Assembly: GCA_900547015.1 (NCBI GenBank)
Contig: URFD01000086.1
Location: 1-6,723, forward strand
Direction of reading: 5' to 3'
Origin: an uncultured Oscillospiraceae bacterium
Lineage (GTDB): Bacteria > Bacillota > Clostridia > Oscillospirales > Ruminococcaceae
DNA length: 6,723 nt
A program made the position numbers and the translations under genes. Positions 1 through 5,419 of the stretch are shown in pieces. The notes under the pieces are model-generated. The model was not told the DNA's origin and did not search any database. It saw only the letters and a program-made list of their open reading frames with translations. The number at the start of each line of letters is the position of its first letter. The stretch's first letter is position 1.

Positions 1-30
1 ACAAAATTTTTGTCGCTATTGACCCTACCC

Positions 31-63
31 TTGATATTGATTTCAGCTATCAGATGTTATACT
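31..63 (+). promoter_or_regulatory. Probable promoter of galK-galT
   Basis: A TG-N-TATACT extended -10 element lies at 55-63. TTGATT (37-42) sits 15 nt upstream of TATACT. The alternative pair is TTGATA (31-36) with TGTTAT (55-60) at an 18-nt spacing. Either reading puts the transcription start near position 70, leaving about 75 nt of leader before the TTG start at 145. This position is also inside the longest possible reading frame of galK, which argues that the frame's upstream part is not coding. The spacing is not ideal, so the exact boxes are uncertain. Confidence 0.45.
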
Positions 64-128
64 CTAATAGATAAGGGATATATTTTCATGGACGACATCC
101 GATTGTCTGCTGTCCAACAAATTAGATC

Positions 129-135
129 AAGGAGG
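129..135 (+). promoter_or_regulatory. Ribosome binding site deciding the galK TTG start
   Basis: AAGGAGG at 129-135 is an excellent Shine-Dalgarno sequence 9 nt before TTG at 145. The competing in-frame ATG at 88 has only AAGGGA (73-78), which would lie within a few bases of the inferred mRNA 5' end. The stronger site and the family alignment both favour 145. Confidence 0.75.
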
Positions 136-144
136 CCTCTTTAC

Positions 145-1437
145 TTGGAAAATATTGCTCCTGTTTTACATACAATCTCCGCCGGTGGATATGACCACAT
201 CTTTTCCCGCCTGTATCGGGAATCCACCCTGCCCCATCACCGCGAACGCTACTGCCGTTTGCTGGAAACCTTTGCCAAAACCTTTCCGCAGGCACAAACT
301 CCTCGCCTGTTCAGTGCGCCGGGACGCACCGAAATCAGCGGAAACCACACCGACCACCAGCGCGGCTGCGTCGTTGCTGCCAGCATCAATCTGGATATGA
401 TCGCTGCTGCCGCACCAAACGACAGCAATCTGGTGCGGATTCAGTCGGAGGGCTTCCCGTATCAGGAAATTGATTTGAGCGATTTGTCCGTTCGCCCCGA
501 TGAAATCAACACCACCCCCGCCCTCATCCGCGGCACTGCTGCTACCTTCCATGAGATGGGCTACCGCATCGGCGGCATCGACCTGTGCGTTTCTTCCGAG
601 GTGTTCGGAGGCTCGGGACTTTCCTCCTCCGCTGCGTTCGAGGTCCTGATTGGAACCGTGTTCTCCTACCTCTACAATGACGGCTCCCTGGACCCAGTGC
701 TGGTTGCACAGATTGGACAGATTGCCGAAAACAAATTCTTTGGCAAGCCCAGCGGTCTGCTCGACCAGATGGCCTGCTCGGTCGGCGGATTTGTTTCGAT
801 AGACTTTTTTGACCCGGCTCACCCCAGAGTGAAAAAGACCGACTTCAGCTTTTCCTCCTGCGGCTATACCATGTACATCGTCGATGTTAAGGGCGACCAC
901 TCCGACCTGACCGATGAGTATGCCGCCATCCCTGCTGAGATGAAGGCGATTGCCGGCTTCTTCGGAAAAGAATATCTGCGTCAGGTTCCGATGGAGCAGT
1001 TCTATCAGAACATCCCGGCTCTGCGGAAAGCCACCTGTGACCGTGCCGTTCTGCGCGCGCACCATTTCTTCACCGAAAACCTGCGGGCTCAGGAGGTCGC
1101 TCAGGCCCTCAAGGAACAGGATATGCCGCATTTCCTGCACCTGTGCCAGCAGTCCGGACGCTCCTCTTATATGTTCCTGCAAAACATCTACCCCAGCATG
1201 ACACCGCTCTCCCAGCCTGCCAGCGTTGCGCTGATGGCAGCAGAGCATCTGCTGAACGGTCAGGGAGCCTGCCGCATCCACGGAGGCGGCTTCGGCGGCA
1301 CCATTCAGGTGTTTGTTCCGGACCGGATGGCAGCGTCCTTTGCCGAGCAGATGGAGCAAATCACCGGAAAAGGCAGCTGTCACCTGCTGTCCATCCGTCC
1401 CTGCGGCGGCATCGAACTGACCGCCCAGCACGAATAA
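145..1437 (+). CDS. galK: Galactokinase, long clostridial form
   Basis: This cytoplasmic GHMP-superfamily kinase transfers phosphate from ATP to galactose C1, the first committed step of the Leloir pathway. The TTG start gives 430 residues, longer than the roughly 380-400 of classical GalK but usual for this clostridial subgroup. Motif 1 is at residues 60-74 (GRTEISGNHTDHQRG). The ATP-binding GHMP motif is at 156-166 (GSGLSSSAAFE). D207 in GLLDQ fits the catalytic aspartate, with R61 as its arginine partner. Motif 3 is HGGGFGGT at 379-386. One oddity is that the glutamate which classical galactokinases place before the HTD of motif 1 is Asn67 here. galT follows after 31 nt, which supports galactose as substrate. 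An in-frame ATG at 88 would give 449 residues, but the extra segment does not look like galactokinase. The family is seen directly; the substrate is inferred from motifs and neighbour. Confidence 0.93.
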   Translation: MENIAPVLHTISAGGYDHIFSRLYRESTLPHHRERYCRLLETFAKTFPQAQTPRLFSAPGRTEISGNHTDHQRGCVVAASINLDMIAAAAPNDSNLVRIQSEGFPYQEIDLSDLSVRPDEINTTPALIRGTAATFHEMGYRIGGIDLCVSSEVFGGSGLSSSAAFEVLIGTVFSYLYNDGSLDPVLVAQIGQIAENKFFGKPSGLLDQMACSVGGFVSIDFFDPAHPRVKKTDFSFSSCGYTMYIVDVKGDHSDLTDEYAAIPAEMKAIAGFFGKEYLRQVPMEQFYQNIPALRKATCDRAVLRAHHFFTENLRAQEVAQALKEQDMPHFLHLCQQSGRSSYMFLQNIYPSMTPLSQPASVALMAAEHLLNGQGACRIHGGGFGGTIQVFVPDRMAASFAEQMEQITGKGSCHLLSIRPCGGIELTAQHE

Positions 1438-1468
1438 ACAAATTTCATCAGATACAGGAGGAATCAGC

Positions 1469-2440
1469 ATGGCTGAATTAAGATGGCATCCCCTGATCCA
1501 GGATTGGGTTATGATCAACTCGAACCGCCAGAACCGCCCTCAGATGCCCAAGGACTGGTGTCCGTTCTGCCCGGGCTCCGGAAAGGTTCCGGACCATTAT
1601 GAGGTTCTCAAATACGATAACGATTTCCCTGCGCTTTCCCAGAATCCGCCGGAGCCGGACGATGTTGCCAACGACTTTTTCAAAGTTCGTCCGTCCTACG
1701 GAAAATGTGAGGTCATCCTCTACTCTCCCGGCCACACCACCACTCTGGCAGAGCTGAGCGACGAGCACATGAAAAAGCTGGTAGACCTGTGGGCAGAGCG
1801 GTACGCCGAAATCCGCAAGGATGAGAACATCAAATACATCTTTATCTTTGAAAACCGCGGCAGCATGGTCGGAACCTCCATGCCGCACCCACACGGCCAG
1901 ATTTACGGCTATTCGGTCATCCCGAAGAAGCTACAGCTGGAGCTTGCCTCCGCGCAGGAGTACCGCGCAGAAAAGGGCCGCTGCCTGTTCTGCGATATGC
2001 TGGCAGCTGAGCAGGAGTTCGGCAAACGCATCGTCTTTGAAAACGACTCCTTTACCGTGTTCCTGCCGTTCTTCACCGAGTACCCCTATGGCATCTATGT
2101 TTTCCCGAAGCGGCACATCTCCCACATCACCCAGATGACCGAACAAGAGAAGGCAGACTTCGGCATCACCCTCAAGCAGATTGTCGGGATGTTCGACACC
2201 ATGTTCGAGAAGGAATTCCCATACATGATGTGTATGCACAACGCACCGGTCAACAGCGGCGATGTGGATGCGGACTTCCACTTCCATGTTGAATTCTTCC
2301 CACCGCTGCGCTCTGCAAATCAGCAGAAGTTTAACGCCTCCAGCGAAACCGGCGTATGGGCTCACTGCAACCCACGCTGCCCGGAGGAGACTGCTGCCGA
2401 GCTGCGCGAAGCTTACGACCGTTATCAAAATTCCCTGTAA
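1469..2440 (+). CDS. galT: Galactose-1-phosphate uridylyltransferase (HIT-fold type)
   Basis: This enzyme exchanges UMP between UDP-glucose and galactose-1-phosphate, giving UDP-galactose and glucose-1-phosphate, the second Leloir step in the cytosol. At 323 residues it is slightly shorter than E. coli GalT (about 348). The active-site HPHGQ is at 140-144, and H142 corresponds to the histidine that becomes uridylylated. The classical zinc ligands all have counterparts: C31 and C34 (CPFC), H89 (SPGHTTTL) and H140. HFH at 271-273 before FFPPLRS matches the second metal-site histidines. A further CLFC pair lies at 172-175. It is therefore the E. coli-like type, not the roughly 490-residue GalT common in many Firmicutes. 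AGGAGG at 1456-1461 is 7 nt before the ATG. It is co-directional with galK, with no terminator between them, so the two are probably one transcript. No galE is in the window. Confidence 0.96.
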   Translation: MAELRWHPLIQDWVMINSNRQNRPQMPKDWCPFCPGSGKVPDHYEVLKYDNDFPALSQNPPEPDDVANDFFKVRPSYGKCEVILYSPGHTTTLAELSDEHMKKLVDLWAERYAEIRKDENIKYIFIFENRGSMVGTSMPHPHGQIYGYSVIPKKLQLELASAQEYRAEKGRCLFCDMLAAEQEFGKRIVFENDSFTVFLPFFTEYPYGIYVFPKRHISHITQMTEQEKADFGITLKQIVGMFDTMFEKEFPYMMCMHNAPVNSGDVDADFHFHVEFFPPLRSANQQKFNASSETGVWAHCNPRCPEETAAELREAYDRYQNSL

Positions 2441-2447
2441 CGAGCAA

Positions 2448-2483
2448 ACAGGAGGATTGTCCAAGACAATCCTCCTGTTTTTT
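2448..2483 (+). terminator. Rho-independent terminator of galK-galT
   Basis: A perfect 13-bp stem pairs 2448-2460 with 2466-2478 around the 5-nt loop CCAAG, followed by a run of six T (2478-2483). It begins 8 nt after the galT stop. The left arm contains an AGGAGG-like string, but no start codon follows usefully, so it is part of the hairpin and not a ribosome binding site. Confidence 0.95.
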
Positions 2484-2497
2484 CTCTGTATTCTTTC

Positions 2498-2548
2498 ACC
2501 GCTTCCACCGGAAACGGTTGAATCATCGGGAACCCCAAGGCAATTCCC
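2498..2548. repeat. Two small inverted repeats between galT and the BofA-like gene
   Basis: The first pairs 2498-2506 with 2510-2518 (nine positions, one mismatch, three-base gap ACC). The second pairs GGGAA (2528-2532) with TTCCC (2544-2548) and is flanked by direct AATCAT copies at 2521-2526 and 2549-2554. Neither has a T-run, so they are not terminators. They could be operator or leader structure for the next gene, or chance. I could not find a convincing -35/-10 pair in this 123-nt gap. Confidence 0.35.
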
Positions 2549-2606
2549 AATCATAAAACAGCTCCCTGCTCCATAAACATAGGATTAAAAAGGGAGGACT
2601 TGTTTT

Positions 2607-2861
2607 ATGAGCCAAACCATCCTGCTTGCGGTCATCGCCGTCTGTGCGCTGATTCAGGCTATCTTTCTGCTCAACCACCGTTATCTGGTTCGCGGCACCC
2701 TGCTGTCCGCTGTCAGCGGTCTTGTCTGCCTTGTCGGCCTTGAGCTGTGGTTTCCTGCCTTGGGTCTTGCCGCCGCAGCTCCCAGCTGCCTCATCAGCGC
2801 TGTGTTCGGGATTCCCGGCTGCATTTTTCTTTTGCTCATCAAATTGATTTGCGGGCTGTGA
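2607..2861 (+). CDS. BofA-family small integral membrane protein
   Basis: This 84-residue hydrophobic protein has likely membrane segments at about 4-22, 32-50 and 60-82. Short polar stretches such as NHR (23-25) lie between the first two. Two features resemble the pro-sigma-K processing inhibitor BofA family: the RGTLLSAVSGLV segment (29-40) and the C-terminal SAVFGIPG (64-71) followed by a leucine-rich helix. In Bacillus, BofA holds the intramembrane protease SpoIVFB inactive during sporulation; many Clostridia carry short family members of unknown role. No sporulation gene is adjacent, so the function here is not established. By alignment from memory, the polar Asn and Thr residues important for Bacillus BofA inhibition are replaced by Ala, Glu or Ser. 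AGGGAGGA (2591-2598) lies 8 nt before the ATG. The promoter of the next gene overlaps its 3' end. Confidence 0.75.
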   Translation: MSQTILLAVIAVCALIQAIFLLNHRYLVRGTLLSAVSGLVCLVGLELWFPALGLAAAAPSCLISAVFGIPGCIFLLLIKLICGL

Positions 2862-2872
2862 TGGTCTATAAT
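2844..2872 (+). promoter_or_regulatory. Sigma-A-type promoter of the acetyltransferase gene
   Basis: TTGATT (2844-2849) and a perfect TATAAT (2867-2872) are separated by exactly 17 nt. The -35 box lies inside the last codons of the BofA-like gene, and the -10 box starts 5 nt after its stop. Transcription would start near 2879, leaving a leader of about 24 nt that contains the ribosome binding site. Confidence 0.75.
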
Positions 2873-2888
2873 AGAGCTATCCCAACAT

Positions 2889-2895
2889 AAGGAGG
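2889..2895 (+). promoter_or_regulatory. Ribosome binding site deciding the acetyltransferase TTG start
   Basis: AAGGAGG lies 7 nt upstream of TTG at 2903. No in-frame ATG or GTG occurs nearby that would fit both the GNAT alignment and this site. Confidence 0.8.
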
Positions 2896-2902
2896 AATCG
2901 CT

Positions 2903-3349
2903 TTGGCGAAAAGACCGCAATATGAAATCGCTTGGACACAGGGCAAGAAGGGCAGCGACGATGCCTTTTATGTGCGTGCCTGCGTCTTTGTCATCGAGCA
3001 GGGCTTTCAGGTCGAGTTCGACGACCTGGACAAAACCTGCTGGCATCTGACCGTATATGACCGTGGAGAGCCAATCGGCGCCGCCAGAATCTATCAGGCA
3101 CAGGATGGTGCATGGCAGCTTGGCCGCATCTGCGTGCTGGAAGAGTACCGCGGCAAAAAGGTCGGCAGACTCATTCTGAGCAGCTGCGAGGAAAAAATCC
3201 GCCAGCTCACCAAGGGAGGACCGGCTCTTGCCCGTTTGGGCGCACAGGTCCGTGCAAAGGGCTTCTACCTCAAAAACGGATATACCGCATCCGGCGAGGA
3301 GTATCTGGACGAATCCTGCCCACACATCACTATGACCAAACAGCTGTAA
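2903..3349 (+). CDS. GNAT-family N-acetyltransferase
   Basis: This single-domain 148-residue acetyltransferase would transfer an acetyl group from acetyl-CoA to an amine; its substrate is unknown. The N-terminal signature RACVFVIEQGFQVEFDDLD (25-43) and PIGAARIY (57-64) place it near the ElaA/YjcF-like group of GNATs. LGRICVLEEYRGKKVGRLIL (73-92) contains the acetyl-CoA phosphate loop. The C-terminal block with AQVRAKGFYLKNGY (114-127) and CPHITMTK (139-146) is typical of this group. The loop reads RGKKVG (83-88), with Lys86 at the position where glycine is usual. It starts with TTG behind a strong ribosome binding site, and its own promoter and terminator bracket it. It is therefore probably a monocistronic transcript, although read-through from the BofA-like gene is possible. 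No partner toxin or antitoxin gene is visible. Confidence 0.9.
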   Translation: MAKRPQYEIAWTQGKKGSDDAFYVRACVFVIEQGFQVEFDDLDKTCWHLTVYDRGEPIGAARIYQAQDGAWQLGRICVLEEYRGKKVGRLILSSCEEKIRQLTKGGPALARLGAQVRAKGFYLKNGYTASGEEYLDESCPHITMTKQL

Positions 3350-3356
3350 CCAAGAC

Positions 3357-3396
3357 AAACCGGCATCGCTGAAAATCGCGATGCCGGTTTTGTTTT
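3357..3396 (+). terminator. Rho-independent terminator of the acetyltransferase gene
   Basis: A 13-bp perfect stem pairs 3357-3369 with 3378-3390 around an 8-nt loop, followed by TTTTGTTTT. It starts 8 nt after the stop codon. It lacks a U-run on the opposite strand, so it serves the plus strand only. Confidence 0.93.
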
Positions 3397-3441
3397 GCCC
3401 GAACCTTTTGGTTTTCGCAAATGCTTCTAACCCGAGCCATC

Positions 3442-3478
3442 AAAAAATCCCCGCAGGAACCAAAGCCTGCGAGGATTT
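3442..3478 (-). terminator. Rho-independent terminator of the minus-strand envelope operon
   Basis: Arms 3445-3457 and 3466-3478 pair over 13 positions with one mismatch, around an 8-nt loop. The plus-strand A-run at 3442-3447 becomes the U-run on the minus transcript. It sits 27 nt past the DUF368 gene stop. It faces the separate plus-strand terminator about 45 nt away, so the convergent units do not share one hairpin. Confidence 0.9.
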
Positions 3479-3505
3479 CAACGCAAAGTAAAATTTTCAA
3501 AAAGG

Positions 3506-4324
3506 CTACTGCTCCAGCTTGCCCATCCACAGTGCGATGCCGCCTCCGGCTATCAGCGTCACCACCGACAACACGGTATGCAGTCCGGGCGTGTGGCCTG
3601 CGCTGAGGATAATCGGCAGAATCGAGCCTGCAATCAGGCCCAGTATCGCAAAGTAGGTCTGCTGTTCGTGGTGCTTCATGCAGTAGTTGATGATCTTTGC
3701 ACCCCCGAACAGTCCCACCAGCACCCCAAATGCCACCGGAATCAGAATCGGGAGATTGAGCGCCGAGATGGCAGTCAGCACCGAGGTGTAGGCGCCCAGC
3801 AGAACCAGCACCATCGAGCCGCTGATGCCCGGCATAATCATGCAGGCCGCCGCTACTGCACCGGATAAAAACAGCCGAATCGCCGTCATCAAGGTCAGGC
3901 TGGTAATCAATGCGCTACCCTCATCCGAGACATTTTGCAGAAGGGTCATCAACAGCATGACCGCAAAGCAGACTGCAAAGGGGATTGCGCTGGATTTTTG
4001 GAACTTTTCTCGGGAGGCGCGGCGGTAAATCATCGGGATGCTGCCCAGAATCAGACCCAGAAAGAAAAAGTTGGTCGGCATAGAATAGCTGCCCAGCAGA
4101 TATTTGATGAGGTGGCTGAACAAAACGATTCCCAGCACCGCCCCCAAGCCAATCGGGAGCAGGTAGAGAACCGACTTTTTAAAATCTTTTTTCAGGTCCG
4201 AGACCGCCGAGATGAGCTTATCGTAAATGCCCATCACCACTGCCATGGTTCCTCCGCTGACACCGGGGATGATATTGGCAACTCCTACAACAAGTCCCTG
4301 AACCATACGAGTTAAAAACTCCAT
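3506..4324 (-). CDS. popT: DUF368 polyprenyl-phosphate transporter (PopT family)
   Basis: This 272-residue polytopic membrane protein belongs to DUF368. Family members recycle undecaprenyl phosphate, the lipid carrier of peptidoglycan, teichoic acid and capsule precursors, from the outer to the inner leaflet of the cytoplasmic membrane. Both diagnostic repeated motifs are present: GVANIIPGVSGGT at 14-26 and MPGISGSM at 164-171, as expected for a two-repeat membrane fold. Hydrophobic segments lie at about 52-75, 84-100, 113-130, 150-180, 190-212, 224-243 and 247-268. Its length matches the family (roughly 270-310). The ribosome binding site is AGGAG (complement of 4336-4340), 11 nt before the ATG. 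It is the last gene of a minus-strand operon, 56 nt after the UPF0104 gene. Family assignment is firm; the transport role is established for a few members and carried over here by homology. Confidence 0.93.
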   Translation of the reverse strand: MEFLTRMVQGLVVGVANIIPGVSGGTMAVVMGIYDKLISAVSDLKKDFKKSVLYLLPIGLGAVLGIVLFSHLIKYLLGSYSMPTNFFFLGLILGSIPMIYRRASREKFQKSSAIPFAVCFAVMLLMTLLQNVSDEGSALITSLTLMTAIRLFLSGAVAAACMIMPGISGSMVLVLLGAYTSVLTAISALNLPILIPVAFGVLVGLFGGAKIINYCMKHHEQQTYFAILGLIAGSILPIILSAGHTPGLHTVLSVVTLIAGGGIALWMGKLEQ

Positions 4325-4380
4325 CCGTTGCTTCTCTCCTTATCCATTTTTTTCAATCTGAATCCAGCTCGCCCTTCCTT

Positions 4381-5418
4381 TCATGAGCTGACCTTTTGCT
4401 GGTCCATCAGCCCCGAAAATGCCGTGAAGCAGCCTCCTGCCAAAATCGGGAGATAAAAGGTCAGCAGCCTCCATAAGATGATGGCAAGATTCAAAAAGCC
4501 TTTTGGAAAAAACATGGCGAACACGGTATGAAATCCCAGCTCTGCACCGCCTGCTGCACCAGGCAGCGGGACAAAGGAGGTAAAATTGAGCACAAAGGCT
4601 CCTGCGCAGACCATCAGCAAAACATCCGGATGCCCCAATCCGAAGGCGCAGAAGATGCAGGTCGGGACCAAAAAGAAGGCTGTCAGCTGTAGGGCAGTCA
4701 GCAGGGACATCACAGCGATTCCCGCAAGGTCCTGACGCATCTGGGCAAAGCCCTGATAAAACTGCCCCAGCTCCTTTTGGATGCGTCGGTTGGCTGCCTC
4801 TTCCTGCTCCGGTGTCAGCAACCCGATGCGACGAATCAGCTTGACAATCCCGTACAAAAAGCGCTCGGTCGGCTTGCGGAAAAATCCCAGACAGATTAGC
4901 CCCACAATGACCAGAATATTGACCCCGAACCCAATCAATGCAAGCCAGCCGATTGCAGAAATGCGGCCTGCCATCCTTGGAAAGCACCACAGCAGAGTAA
5001 CCGCAGAATATACCGTCAGGATAAACTGGTAGACAATAAATTTTATCATCAGGGAGCAGCTTGCCAAGGAGAGCGGAACCCCTGTTTTCACCAGATGCAG
5101 CGCCTGCATGGGCTGACCCCCACTGGAAAACGGGGTGATGCAGTTAAAGAACTGGCCAATCATCGTTGTACAAAGGGTGTCAGCCAGCCGCTGGGTCGGA
5201 ACAACCTTGCGGATTGCCCGATGCAGTCCTGCCGCCTCCAACAGCCAGTAGACCACCATCAGCCCCGTTGCTGCTGCCAGCCATCTCAGCCGCACCTCCT
5301 GCATCAGCTCCCACAGGTCGTGCAGGCTGTATTCCCTGGTCAGCCAGACGCCGAGGAGAACAAAGGTCACCGCAAGAAAGATGAGACTCCAGCCATAGCG
5401 TTTTCTCCTGACTTTCAT
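4381..5418 (-). CDS. UPF0104 / LPG-synthase-TM flippase-like membrane protein
   Basis: This 345-residue integral membrane protein matches the lysylphosphatidylglycerol-synthase transmembrane family (YbhN/AglD/MprF-N flippase-like). Two conserved signatures are clear: FNCITPFSSGGQP (91-103) and PLPGAAGGAELGF (284-296). Hydrophobic segments lie at about 10-26, 46-62, 125-146, 157-180, 232-256, 265-285 and 308-335. It has no catalytic LPG-synthase (MprF C-terminal) domain, so it is not itself a lysyl-transferase. The frame is open upstream to 5544, but ATG at 5418 has an ideal ribosome binding site and follows the glycosyltransferase stop by one base (TAAGATG), so translational coupling is likely. 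Members next to glycolipid synthases, such as the Listeria laf locus as I recall it, suggest a role in glycolipid or precursor movement across the membrane. That role is inferred. Confidence 0.9.
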   Translation of the reverse strand: MKVRRKRYGWSLIFLAVTFVLLGVWLTREYSLHDLWELMQEVRLRWLAAATGLMVVYWLLEAAGLHRAIRKVVPTQRLADTLCTTMIGQFFNCITPFSSGGQPMQALHLVKTGVPLSLASCSLMIKFIVYQFILTVYSAVTLLWCFPRMAGRISAIGWLALIGFGVNILVIVGLICLGFFRKPTERFLYGIVKLIRRIGLLTPEQEEAANRRIQKELGQFYQGFAQMRQDLAGIAVMSLLTALQLTAFFLVPTCIFCAFGLGHPDVLLMVCAGAFVLNFTSFVPLPGAAGGAELGFHTVFAMFFPKGFLNLAIILWRLLTFYLPILAGGCFTAFSGLMDQQKVSS

Positions 5419-5419
5419 C

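Noticed and set aside
166..1518. Long open frame (450 codons) on the minus strand covering galK and the start of galT
   Set aside because: It is the mirror of a G+C-rich coding frame. Its translation is low in complexity and resembles no family, and the plus strand carries clear galactokinase motifs with a ribosome binding site.
2681..3358. 225-codon minus-strand frame across the BofA-like and acetyltransferase genes
   Set aside because: It is antisense to two genes with good ribosome binding sites, and its translation shows no family resemblance.
4312..4347. Tiny minus-strand frame MDKERSNGWSF overlapping the DUF368 start, a possible leader peptide
   Set aside because: It has no ribosome binding site of its own and contains the AAGGAG that serves the DUF368 gene; 11 codons can arise by chance.
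4340..4990. 216-codon minus-strand frame overlapping the UPF0104 gene and reaching toward the DUF368 gene
   Set aside because: It is out of frame with two well-supported proteins and its Cys- and Arg-rich translation has no recognisable domain.
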